Below, in pieces: positions 16,821 through 25,063 of a stretch of DNA of 64,000 nucleotides; within the stretch, counting starts at the first letter, position 1; each line of letters starts with the position of its first letter. This DNA comes from Parabacteroides sp. Marseille-P3160. Lineage in GTDB: Bacteria; Bacteroidota; Bacteroidia; Bacteroidales; Tannerellaceae. Under the pieces are notes generated by a model. That model ran no database searches, was not told where the DNA came from, and saw nothing but the letters and a program-made list of their open reading frames with translations. The position numbers and the translations under genes were made by a program. Location: contig NZ_LT799418.1 of the NCBI RefSeq assembly GCF_900162725.1, positions 967,487 to 1,031,486 on the forward strand, written 5' to 3'.

Positions 16821-17753
16821 ATGAAGGGTTTGGTTATACGAAATACGGGAAGCTGGTATACGGTTCGGACGGAGGACGGGCGGGATATCGAAAGCAAACT
16901 GAAGGGAAACTTCAGGTTAAAGGATATTCAGAATACGAATCCGGTCGTGGTCGGCGACTATGTTACCCTTGAAATTAACCAGGAGGGTACCGCTTTTATC
17001 TCTGAAATTGCCGAGCGTAAGAACTATATTATTCGTCGGGCGTCCAACCTCTCCAAGCAATCCCATATCCTGGCATCCAACCTGGATCAGGCCCTGCTGA
17101 TTGCAACCGTAAACTATCCTATCACAACGACGGTTTTTATGGATCGTTTCCTGGCGACGGCCGAGGCCTACCAGGTACCGGTAAAGATCGTCTTCAATAA
17201 GATCGACCGTTATAAGGAGGAGGATCTCGAATATCTCGATGCGCTCATCCATCTTTATACCTCTATCGGTTATCCCTGCCTGAAGCTTTGCGCTCGTACG
17301 GGGGAAGGGTTGGACTTGTTGCGGGACGAGTTGAAAAACAAAGTGACTCTCCTTTCGGGGCATTCCGGGGTGGGAAAGTCTACTATTATCAACGAGCTGG
17401 TACCGAAGGTCAATCTTCGCACCGGCAATATCTCCGAATATCATAATAAAGGAATGCACACCACGACCTTTTCGGAGATGATTATCCTGCCGGAAGGGGG
17501 ATACCTGATCGATACGCCGGGAATCAAGGGATTCGGCATAATCGAAATGGAAGAAGGGGAAGTCGCCCATTACTTCCCCGAAATATTCAGATATTCTGCC
17601 GACTGCCGCTTCAATAACTGTACCCACCAGCACGAACCCGGTTGTGCAGTCATCAAAGCCGTCGAAAATCATTACATCAGCGAATCCCGTTACAAGAGCT
17701 ACCTCAACATCCTCAAGGACAAAGACGAAAGCAAATACCGGGAGCAATATTGA
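16821..17753 (+). CDS. rsgA: Ribosome small-subunit GTPase RsgA
   Basis: 310 residues. Assists late maturation of the 30S subunit by GTP hydrolysis. Domains in order: N-terminal OB fold (1-65), circularly permuted GTPase with NKID (G4, 126-129) before the P-loop GHSGVGKS (180-187) and DTPG (G3), then a zinc-binding tail with [14 protein letters not shown]. The permuted motif order is diagnostic of the family. Start at 16821 is preferred, eleven codons inside the longest frame, since it begins [13 protein letters not shown] and has AAGGAAAC just upstream. Confidence 0.97.
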   Translation: MKGLVIRNTGSWYTVRTEDGRDIESKLKGNFRLKDIQNTNPVVVGDYVTLEINQEGTAFISEIAERKNYIIRRASNLSKQSHILASNLDQALLIATVNYPITTTVFMDRFLATAEAYQVPVKIVFNKIDRYKEEDLEYLDALIHLYTSIGYPCLKLCARTGEGLDLLRDELKNKVTLLSGHSGVGKSTIINELVPKVNLRTGNISEYHNKGMHTTTFSEMIILPEGGYLIDTPGIKGFGIIEMEEGEVAHYFPEIFRYSADCRFNNCTHQHEPGCAVIKAVENHYISESRYKSYLNILKDKDESKYREQY

Positions 17754-17761
17754 ATTTTCTT

Positions 17762-19675
17762 TTAATTATATCCCGGGTTTTGTGTCATTCGGGAATTTAA
17801 ATCTATTTCTCTTTGTGGAATAGGTATTAATAACTTGTAATCCGGTATCTTTAAAACATTTTCAGCAACTCCTAACCGTTTAAGTGTAGCGAAATATGAT
17901 CCTTCATTCTTCAGATCCTCTTTCCATTCTTCCAATAAGGCCTCTTCTATATTATCCGCAGCAGTTAAATCCGTTTTCCCGTTCCTGCGCCTTACCTGAT
18001 TGAGCAACGAAACCGCCTGCCCGGTATTGCCCTGTTTATAGTTTGCTTCGGATGCCATTAACAAAACTTCGGCGTAACGGCTTAGTGCGATGTAATTCCC
18101 TTTACGGATCAGTCCCTTGTAGGCCGCCGGTATCTGTGTGCCTTCTTCCTTTTCGGGAAGTTCAAAAACGACCTCTTTATTGCCACCCTCGAAGATTGCA
18201 TTATAATCCGGGCTTAGCTCGTATTTCCCGCTGTTTATGATTTTCGTTGCGTATATTAAGACGTTCGGATAGTCTTTTTTCTCCAGATAGGCTCTTGCCA
18301 GTAAAGCGGCTGCAAAGTAGCGGTCACAGAATAGTTCCTCTTTTTCTTCCGGGAGTACTTTTTCCGTTTCAGCCAATTCGCTGATGATAAAACTAAGAAC
18401 TTTCTCTTTGGAAGTCCGGGCAATGTTAGCTGCTTCATCCGGATTTGGCTGTTTGGTGAGCAGTACGACGTCTCCCCAAAGATTGATCATGCTGAGATAT
18501 TTATAAGAGCGATAGGTACGTGAGAAGGAACTATATTTTTTGAACCAATCATACTGAGAAGTTTCGGCTTTTGCAAGCAGTTGATTATCATTGGACAACG
18601 ATAGGTATGCTGAAGCCCATAGATTATAAATCAGGTTACTATTCGATGAGATATTATGTTCATAGGCCGCTCTTAAATCATAGTTGCTTTGCAGTTCGTC
18701 GGCGGATACCGTCTGTGTATAAAGCCCATCGAACAGAGATTCGTACCTGAAATAATTAGCAAGCCGATCATTTGAAGATTGGAAAAACTTTATGACATTT
18801 TCTTCCTTATCGAAGAAATCCTCTTCCGCTACAGGAAATTGCTCTTCGTAAGTATCTCCTATTTCCCCATCTCCGTCTCCGTCAATAAATAATTCAAAGT
18901 TGCCGACCTCTACGGTTTTTCCTAAATAGGCATATCGGTCAATGATATGCTTTTTAATATTCGAGTAATTCAAACCAAAACTCGAATCTTCTATTTTCTT
19001 TATTGTCTCTTCTTTAAATTGTCCGTCGGAGAGATCTTCGCGTATAAAACTCATCAGTTCGGAGACTTCGGCATCACTGCGTTGGTTCAATAAGATTGAG
19101 GAAACGGCGATCAGGATATTGGCTGAAGTATTGTTAGCCGTGATACTGGTTTCCTCGGGAACGATCGCCTGGCCGGTTATCAGGAAAGCTGACAGCAATT
19201 CTTCTTCCGCTTGCTTTTTGGCTTCCCGGAAATCCAGTTTCTCCTTTGTAACCAACTGAACGACGCGGGGAGTTTCCAGATGAGTCAATACATTGATATT
19301 AATGCTCACGTTTCCGTCTTTCTTAATTTCCGTAAGGCCTTCCAGTGTTATCGGTGCGTCGGATAGTTTGCCTGTATATTCGTTGAAATAAAAACCGTTG
19401 ACGGATAACCGTACATAATTGGAAACAAATGCGGTTGAGGTGTTAATCGTAAAGGCGCCTTCGTCGTTCGTCTTCGCTTCAAACACTTTGCCGGTCCCAT
19501 TGAGGTTGGCGTCCAATTCATATACGGTGACCGATGAGCCGGCGATAAACGGACCTTTTTCAACAAATCCGTTGATCTGGCTTATATTTTTACTCTCATT
19601 ATTGTTATCGTCTTTGCTGCAGGAAATAACACTCGGTAATATTATCCATAATAGAAGAACTGTATACTTTTTCAT
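17762..19675 (-). CDS. Lipoprotein with unusual N-terminal region and SusD/RagB-like C-terminus
   Basis: 637 residues starting at the ATG at 19675 (lipobox VISC, Cys19). The first ~115 residues look like a surface beta-sandwich (INGFVEKGPFIAGSSVTVYE), followed by a helical region and an acidic DGDGDGEIGD loop near residue 270 that resembles a calcium-binding loop. The remaining ~350 residues are SusD-like: 'NLWGDVVLLTKQP', 'ALSRYAEVLLMASEANYKQG', 'LLNQVRRRNGKTDL', ending LIPIPQREIDLNSRMTQNPGYN. There is no SusC next to it. It lies downstream of the beta-helix lipoprotein of the VTC/DUF4956 operon but behind a 169-base gap with its own large hairpin. Function unknown; a glycan-binding surface role is inferred. 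Confidence 0.85.
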   Translation of the reverse strand: MKKYTVLLLWIILPSVISCSKDDNNNESKNISQINGFVEKGPFIAGSSVTVYELDANLNGTGKVFEAKTNDEGAFTINTSTAFVSNYVRLSVNGFYFNEYTGKLSDAPITLEGLTEIKKDGNVSININVLTHLETPRVVQLVTKEKLDFREAKKQAEEELLSAFLITGQAIVPEETSITANNTSANILIAVSSILLNQRSDAEVSELMSFIREDLSDGQFKEETIKKIEDSSFGLNYSNIKKHIIDRYAYLGKTVEVGNFELFIDGDGDGEIGDTYEEQFPVAEEDFFDKEENVIKFFQSSNDRLANYFRYESLFDGLYTQTVSADELQSNYDLRAAYEHNISSNSNLIYNLWASAYLSLSNDNQLLAKAETSQYDWFKKYSSFSRTYRSYKYLSMINLWGDVVLLTKQPNPDEAANIARTSKEKVLSFIISELAETEKVLPEEKEELFCDRYFAAALLARAYLEKKDYPNVLIYATKIINSGKYELSPDYNAIFEGGNKEVVFELPEKEEGTQIPAAYKGLIRKGNYIALSRYAEVLLMASEANYKQGNTGQAVSLLNQVRRRNGKTDLTAADNIEEALLEEWKEDLKNEGSYFATLKRLGVAENVLKIPDYKLLIPIPQREIDLNSRMTQNPGYN

Positions 19676-19695
19676 AAAAGACTCTTTATGTAAAC

Positions 19696-19737
19696 ATTTA
19701 GGCAAAAATACCATATGCTGATTATTTTTGCCTAAAT
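19696..19737. repeat. Perfect 15-bp inverted repeat upstream of the SusD-like fusion gene
   Basis: atttaggcaaaaata (19696-19710) and its exact complement (19723-19737) flank 12 bases, ending 20 bases upstream of the start codon at 19675. Arms are AT-rich with a GGC/GCC core. Position fits either an operator or a 5'-leader structure; the run of T inside the arm makes termination of the upstream gene less likely. Confidence 0.6.
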
Positions 19738-19844
19738 AGTAAAGTTAAATCTTTTATTAAACGTTGTATAATGGTTAAAAATCCTTTTTACAGCCTAACT
19801 GTTTGAAAATTTGACTTTGCTCCTCTTAAATGATGTCCCCGACC

Positions 19845-21809
19845 TTACCGAGGGCCGCCTCCACCTCCTATTCCAGTTGAGGTACGACCGACAGAGGTGA
19901 CCATGGAACTCGGAGTAAATGTTGCCGCAGCGGTTCCCCCTGTATAGGTTGCATTGGAATACAAGCCGTGAAAGTTTGTGCCTCCGGTTATGCTCCCTCC
20001 TTGATAAATTGTATAGGTCGTTCCGCTCTGAAGCGCATTACTGCTGAATAAGAGAGTCATTTGTGAATAGTTCCTCGGTATTTTATAGGTTAGAATGTCT
20101 GTACCCGATTCAGACTGTATGCGGATGATTTGGTCGGCAGAACCTGAACCTCCATATATTACTGAACGTTGAGTGGAAACAGAGGAGCTCGGTGTGCTCG
20201 TGCTTCCTCCTATGCCTAAAATCGTACCTCCCGTTATTTTAAAAGTATTGTTATCATTATCCAAGCCTTCTTCGGGAGAGGTAGAACCGGATGAAATAAT
20301 TACTCCGCCCGTAATGGTCAACGTGCCATTGGAATCAATGCCATCATTAGTCTGGCTGTAGCAGTAGACGGAACCACCGTTAATTGCGATGTGTTTTGAA
20401 GCGTTCAGACAATCGTCGTATGCTTCTACCTCGATTTCTCCTCCGTTAATTGTCAGCGTCGATTTACTCTCGATGCCTTCCGCCTCCGTAGCGGATGTTT
20501 TTACGATGATTTTTCCTCCTTGAATTGTAATTTCGCCTTCCGCCTTTATCGCCTTGGCAGCGGTGTCGTCCGTACCATACCGGAATTGTCCACCCGTTGT
20601 TGTCACGTAAATGGAGCCCGCGTCTACTTTTATAGTACCATCCACATTAATACCTTTTCCCCCGGTTCCCGAGCTATTGATAGTCAGCGTTCCGCCGGTT
20701 AAGGTAAAATTGCCGTCACATTTTACTCCTGCGGGAGACGTGATCTCGTTATCTTCTTTATCAAAGAAAGCATCGCCTGTTACTCTCATTTCGGTTGTTC
20801 CGCCGGAAATATTCACATTGTTTCCGGTTTTAATTCCTTTCGATCCGTTTCCTGCCACCTGAATTGTCAGCAAATCACATTTAGTAATAACGACATTTCC
20901 ATTAGTCTTAATCCCCATTCCTTTTTCGCCGGCGGTCGAAATTGTAATAGTTCCTCCATTGATATTTATGGAAGGATCTATGGAGTTATCGTTTCCTTCG
21001 TAAGAAGATACGATGCCGTCGTCAGTACTGTTTACCGCTAAAGTACCGCCATTTATAAGGATCGTACCTTCTTCGCATTCAATGCCGTCGCTCAGGGAGG
21101 CGATAGATAATGCTCCTCCCTCCATTTGGAAATAGTCATTCACATGAATTCCGTCTTTCGATGCAATTTCGACTGTTATGTTCCCATTCTTAATTTCTAC
21201 ATAATCATCGCTGCAGATGGCGTGTTTATAACGCCCTATAACCGTGAGACTGCCTGTTCCGTCGAAAATGAACGCCCCTTCGCTGAAAAAAGCTCCTTTT
21301 TGGTCTTCATTCGTCTTTTCTTCGTAAGTACTTCCGTCCACAAGACGGTTACGAGTACCTTTCAACAGCGTAACAGAAGCCTTTTTATCCGATTGTATAT
21401 TGATAGCCGGCCCGTTTTTATTAATGATACTGACGCCATTAAAGATTAATCCGAATTTCTGTTTGCTGTATATTTTCAACGAACCATCCGCAGTAACTCC
21501 TGATAGGACATAATTGATTTCAGTATCCGTGAAAGTAGAATTCACAACGACTTTTCCATTTGTTTCTTCAATCGTAACCCCAGTGGCGGAATAAGGATTT
21601 CCAATCGTGACCCCATTAGCGCTGAAAGCGATGGTAATCGCATCCGTAAAAGTCGAATCGATTGAATTGGTTTCATAGTCTTCCTCTACTTCATAATCTA
21701 TACTATTTCCAATATCTTCTATCTCCTCATCATTACCGGAGCACGAAATGAGGATGTTTACAAAGAGAAGAAACTGGATAATGATTGAGAATCTATTTAT
21801 TATACACAT
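19845..21809 (-). CDS. Cthe_2159-type carbohydrate-binding beta-helix lipoprotein
   Basis: 654 residues. Lipobox LISC (Cys23), an acidic linker (DEEIEDIGNSIDYEVEEDY), then a long array of short repeats of the kind 'ITIQGGKIIVKTSATEAEGIES', 'LTINGGEIEVEAYDDCLNAS', 'LTITGGVIISSGSTSPEEG', typical of the right-handed beta-helix of the Cthe_2159 family; members bind acidic or plant polysaccharides with calcium. The C-terminus ends in a glycine-rich tail (GIGGGGGPR). It sits in an operon with VTC-fold, DUF4956 and DUF2490 genes. Whether it binds a glycan or another surface polymer here is unknown. Confidence 0.88.
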   Translation of the reverse strand: MCIINRFSIIIQFLLFVNILISCSGNDEEIEDIGNSIDYEVEEDYETNSIDSTFTDAITIAFSANGVTIGNPYSATGVTIEETNGKVVVNSTFTDTEINYVLSGVTADGSLKIYSKQKFGLIFNGVSIINKNGPAINIQSDKKASVTLLKGTRNRLVDGSTYEEKTNEDQKGAFFSEGAFIFDGTGSLTVIGRYKHAICSDDYVEIKNGNITVEIASKDGIHVNDYFQMEGGALSIASLSDGIECEEGTILINGGTLAVNSTDDGIVSSYEGNDNSIDPSININGGTITISTAGEKGMGIKTNGNVVITKCDLLTIQVAGNGSKGIKTGNNVNISGGTTEMRVTGDAFFDKEDNEITSPAGVKCDGNFTLTGGTLTINSSGTGGKGINVDGTIKVDAGSIYVTTTGGQFRYGTDDTAAKAIKAEGEITIQGGKIIVKTSATEAEGIESKSTLTINGGEIEVEAYDDCLNASKHIAINGGSVYCYSQTNDGIDSNGTLTITGGVIISSGSTSPEEGLDNDNNTFKITGGTILGIGGSTSTPSSSVSTQRSVIYGGSGSADQIIRIQSESGTDILTYKIPRNYSQMTLLFSSNALQSGTTYTIYQGGSITGGTNFHGLYSNATYTGGTAAATFTPSSMVTSVGRTSTGIGGGGGPR

Positions 21810-21836
21810 CTTATGTAAGTGATTTATTGGTTCCTA

Positions 21837-22538
21837 TTAAAAAGAAAAAGAGTAAGACACTCCGATGGCACTCCGGTTTTCCGGTTCGTCCGTGTTTATA
21901 TTCCGCTGATACAAACCATACAACTCAATGGCGTTTTGCTTATTTATTTTATATGTGCCGGATAGCGTGTAACGAAGCCGGTCAAAAGTATTTCCATCCG
22001 GATTATTTAATTGGTAAAAAGTTTCGATGGAAAATGAAGGCGTAATTTTACATTTCGGAATGTTGTAGCTTATCCTCAGCCGGTTACGCCAGGTCCACTC
22101 CGGATTCATTTTGTAAGTGTCCGTCTTTCCGCTTTCTTTCAGGCGATCACTTTCGTCTTTGATCGTTGTCTGTAGCCGTTCCCTCAAAGTAAACTCCCAA
22201 TTTCCCCATTTCTGTTTTCCCTGCAAATAGGCTATAAAACGATTTCTCGGCTGAAAATCCGAATATTTGACATCATTAAAATGAATGTATTGATAAGCGA
22301 TCCCTACCTTCAATGGTTTGATCATACGATAGTCGACGCCCACTTTGGCCGAAATGCGTGCAATCTTCTCCACTCCCTCCATCGTTCGCAATTCCAATTC
22401 ACTATTCAAATCGAACCGATTTAATTTTTTGGATGCTTCTATCGAAGACCATAGACCGAAAGTCTCGGTTTGAGCAATAACCCGGGGAACATGAAACAGG
22501 ACTAGCATACTTAGAATATAGACTGATTTCTTTTTCAT
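21837..22538 (-). CDS. DUF2490-family outer-membrane beta-barrel protein
   Basis: 233 residues with the start at 22538 (MKKKSVYILSMLVLFHVPRVIAQ signal peptide); the longer frame would overlap the DUF4956 gene. The mature part alternates hydrophobic and polar residues in barrel strands, with the DUF2490-like pattern FDLNSELELRTMEG, VGIAYQYIHF, RNRFIAYLQGKQKWGNWEFTLRERLQ, and ends in aromatic SYSFSF as outer-membrane barrels do. It follows the DUF4956 gene by 13 bases and precedes the beta-helix gene by 27, so it is mid-operon. Exact role not known. Confidence 0.85.
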   Translation of the reverse strand: MKKKSVYILSMLVLFHVPRVIAQTETFGLWSSIEASKKLNRFDLNSELELRTMEGVEKIARISAKVGVDYRMIKPLKVGIAYQYIHFNDVKYSDFQPRNRFIAYLQGKQKWGNWEFTLRERLQTTIKDESDRLKESGKTDTYKMNPEWTWRNRLRISYNIPKCKITPSFSIETFYQLNNPDGNTFDRLRYTLSGTYKINKQNAIELYGLYQRNINTDEPENRSAIGVSYSFSF

Positions 22539-22551
22539 CTCAACGCTTCTA

Positions 22552-23208
22552 TTATAAATTATCCAGAAACTCTTTCGTCTTGGTGATATTATCAGCCATA
22601 TTTTCCCTATTATCATTGGAATAATAGATTTTGACATAGGCGATATCTTTCAAGAAATCGATTTGTCCGATTTCGAACCGTTCGATATCGATACCTGTCC
22701 GATTCCGTAGATCTGTCAGCATCTCCTCTTGCCGTTCCGGTTTTATCAAATCTATTTTCTCGTATATGATTAACTTACTGGTTATATGCTTTAACTTTTT
22801 AATGCTTTCCAATCCCCAGAACATGCCGATAAAAATCAGGTTTGTAAAAACAAGCTCTATAATACTTATTTTAGCATTGCTTAATGCATTGATTACTGAT
22901 ATACCTATAATAGCAAAGAGATAGGTCATTTCTCTTACCGGTAATGTGTCTGTACGGTAGCGCAAAATGCCGAAAATGGCAAAGAGCCCTAACGCGAATC
23001 CGATTTGGATTTTCACTGAATCAAGAAGATAAATCATCAAAAAGATGGTTGTGCTTACCATAAAAAAGGTAAATAAATAATCCCGCCTTTTCGTTTTCTT
23101 AAAATAAAAGAAAATAATGATGATGCCTATAATGATTAGATTAAAAGCAAATCGGGTAAGGAGAGAGATAAACGCTTCTGGATAGAAAAAATCAAGCATG
23201 TTGTTCAT
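22552..23208 (-). CDS. DUF4956 integral membrane protein
   Basis: 218 residues with four to five hydrophobic segments in the first 150 (LITRFAFNLIIIGIIIIFFY; LFTFFMVSTTIFLMIYLLDS; IGFALGLFAIFGIL; MTYLFAIIGISVINAL; LVFTNLIFIGMFWG) and a cytosolic C-terminal domain. The conserved family segment ALGLFAIFGILRYRTDTLP, followed by VREMTYLF, is present. The start overlaps the end of the VTC-like gene by 17 bases, which points to tight coupling of the two products. DUF4956 proteins commonly neighbour VTC-domain genes; the biochemical role of the pair in bacteria is unsettled. Confidence 0.9.
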   Translation of the reverse strand: MNNMLDFFYPEAFISLLTRFAFNLIIIGIIIIFFYFKKTKRRDYLFTFFMVSTTIFLMIYLLDSVKIQIGFALGLFAIFGILRYRTDTLPVREMTYLFAIIGISVINALSNAKISIIELVFTNLIFIGMFWGLESIKKLKHITSKLIIYEKIDLIKPERQEEMLTDLRNRTGIDIERFEIGQIDFLKDIAYVKIYYSNDNRENMADNITKTKEFLDNL

Positions 23209-23956
23209 AGATAAAATCCGTTAGTTTATGAATATATAAGATCTTGGATTTAATGTTATTATGTTTAACCCTTAAGTCCGTGAGTGCCGTACCCAGACAA
23301 TATTTGCTGATATGATAAGGCTTTATATGTATGTCATTCAGTTTATCTTCGATCAAAGAATGCGCCCATTTCTTTCTTTTTAGTTCAATGATGGTCATAC
23401 AAGGTAATTTTACTTTCCAATCTGTACACTTGTTTTGAAACTGCAAATCATAATCAATCGTTAATCGTTCGGTTTCCGCCTTATTGACCAAAGTTATCCT
23501 TTTGTAATAGGTCATTAGCTTTGCTTCGAGCATAGAACTTGGATAAGATGAATGAAGGTTTAAAAAGCGCATGGACTCAGTTGAATCAAGTGAGTCGAGC
23601 CGGTTGTTCTTAATCCTTATTTTTTGTGTCAGTCCTTTATTCGATTTTGTTTTGATTTCCAGAAAACAAAGGTTTGAATCGCAATATTCACGTGTCCGTA
23701 TTTTTATACGTTCCGATTTGCCGTTTTGATGCGAGTGATACATCGCATAGCTGGGTGTATCATAATATAAAGTAAGATAATCGAAAGAGCGTTTCCCCGA
23801 AATATCTTGTACATAGTAATTGCTTCGGAGCATATTTAATATCTCCGGCAAAAACTCCGTACGAATAAGATATTTGGTATCTATACGATTCATAAGACGG
23901 ATATGTTCCATCTTATCTAATGTTATCATATCGAAAGTCTCTAATCCCAAGTCCAT
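23192..23956 (-). CDS. VTC-domain protein (triphosphate-tunnel, polyphosphate polymerase-like)
   Basis: 254 residues from the ATG at 23956; the longest frame opens with TTG 43 codons upstream and has no homologous look. Tunnel-fold residues are in place: RIDTKYLI (Arg, Lys), LYYDT, the basic strand RIKIRTREY, FLEIK, TIDYDL, IIELKRK and SKYCLG. In yeast Vtc4 this domain makes polyphosphate from ATP; bacterial versions are found beside DUF4956. It is first in the operon and has no signal peptide, so it probably works on the cytosolic face with the DUF4956 protein. Activity is not proven by sequence. Confidence 0.9.
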   Translation of the reverse strand: MDLGLETFDMITLDKMEHIRLMNRIDTKYLIRTEFLPEILNMLRSNYYVQDISGKRSFDYLTLYYDTPSYAMYHSHQNGKSERIKIRTREYCDSNLCFLEIKTKSNKGLTQKIRIKNNRLDSLDSTESMRFLNLHSSYPSSMLEAKLMTYYKRITLVNKAETERLTIDYDLQFQNKCTDWKVKLPCMTIIELKRKKWAHSLIEDKLNDIHIKPYHISKYCLGTALTDLRVKHNNIKSKILYIHKLTDFIYEQHA

Positions 23957-24117
23957 ATAAATTGTTACGTTTTTGTTACAAAATAACGGCATAAGTACAA
24001 AGAATATTTCCTTGTTAAAAAAGGCCGTTCCGCCTAATTCGGGTGAAACGGAAAAGAAGACAGGTGAAGGGGATTTTTCCAACAATGAAGAGGATAAAAA
24101 AAAGTAAAAAAATCGCT

Positions 24118-24139
24118 CAAGCTATATAGCTTGTTTTTT
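24118..24139 (+). terminator. 16-bp perfect palindrome followed by T6
   Basis: caagctatatagcttg (24118-24133) is a perfect palindrome followed by TTTTTT. It lies in the 367-base gap between the divergent VTC operon and the FadR-type gene; the rest of the gap is AT-rich. It may separate the two promoters or act as an operator. Confidence 0.45.
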
Positions 24140-24266
24140 GATCTGACAAAAAGGATAGGAACAGGTTGATTCTTTCAAACATTCCTAAGAATAAGGCAGT
24201 TGGTTATTTGATAGGATAAAAAGCAGAGGGAAGAATGTTAAATCTTTTATTTTTTATTTTGAAATG

Positions 24267-24307
24267 TTTGATATATCAAATTTAATTCTTTCATTTGTCA
24301 GACAAAT
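24267..24307. promoter_or_regulatory. FadR-type operator candidates in front of the sialic acid locus
   Basis: atttgtc-a-gacaaat (24293-24307) contains TTGTCAGACAA, which fits the TNGTNNNACNA core of FadR-subfamily GntR regulators. A second perfect palindrome, tttgatatatcaaa, lies at 24267-24280. The sites end 17 bases upstream of the regulator's ATG, so autoregulation and control of the downstream genes are likely. Confidence 0.65.
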
Positions 24308-24323
24308 AATATAAATCATTTCA

Positions 24324-25043
24324 ATGGAAAACCTAAAGATACATAACCAATCGTTGACCTTGGTTGATCAGGTAGAGGATAAGTTGCTCACTTACTTTAG
24401 AGAACATGACTTGAGGGCAGGGAGTGCCATTCCGAATGAATTGGAATTATCAAATGCTTTGGGTGTTGCCAGAAGTGTCCTTCGTGAAGCTTTGAGCCGT
24501 TTGAAGATGATGGGAATGATAGAATCCCGGACAAGAAGGGGGATGATTTTAACGGAGCCGTCTATTCTCAGAGGAATGGAACGTGTAATTGATCCCCGCA
24601 TTTTGGGTGAGGATACCTTATTTGATATTTTGGGCTTCCGTATTGCATTGGAAATGGGAATCTGCCATGATATTTTTCAAAATATCCGGCCAAAAGATAT
24701 TGACGAGTTGGAAGAAATCGTAAAAGTAAGCGTCATGTTTGAGAATAATGCTTACGCCCCTTACAGCGAATTTTCTTTCCATACCAAATTATATGAAATT
24801 ACAGGGAATAAGACAATTACGGAATTTCAGAAAATCGTTCATCCTGTTATGACTTTTGTGAAGGATAAATTTAAAGATTTCCTGGAGCCGATTAATGTGG
24901 AACTGGAAAAAGACGGAGGGATTGTGACACACGAAGATCTTTTGCATTATATCAAAACCAGAGATGAAAACGGGTATCGGAAAGCTCTTGAGCGACATTT
25001 CCTGGTCTATAAGATATTTATGAAAAGAAGTCATCATACTTGA
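24324..25043 (+). CDS. GntR/FadR-family transcriptional regulator of the sialic acid locus
   Basis: 239 residues. Winged-helix domain 1-80 with the GntR signature (AGSAIPNELELSNALGVARS, then VLREALSRLKMMG) and an FCD effector domain 95-235 with the metal-site histidines in FSFHTKLYEITGN, THEDLLHYI and LERHFLVYK. FCD-type members such as E. coli NanR sense sialic acid or other organic acids. It is the first gene of the + strand locus, 20 bases before the mutarotase gene, and a matching palindrome lies at its promoter. Ligand (Neu5Ac) is inferred from the neighbours. Confidence 0.92.
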   Translation: MENLKIHNQSLTLVDQVEDKLLTYFREHDLRAGSAIPNELELSNALGVARSVLREALSRLKMMGMIESRTRRGMILTEPSILRGMERVIDPRILGEDTLFDILGFRIALEMGICHDIFQNIRPKDIDELEEIVKVSVMFENNAYAPYSEFSFHTKLYEITGNKTITEFQKIVHPVMTFVKDKFKDFLEPINVELEKDGGIVTHEDLLHYIKTRDENGYRKALERHFLVYKIFMKRSHHT

Positions 25044-25063
25044 TTTTTACATTTTGATTTTAC

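Noticed and set aside
16917-17747. 276-codon - strand frame opposite rsgA
   Set aside because: Exact antisense of a conserved GTPase gene; the product has no protein-like motif pattern.
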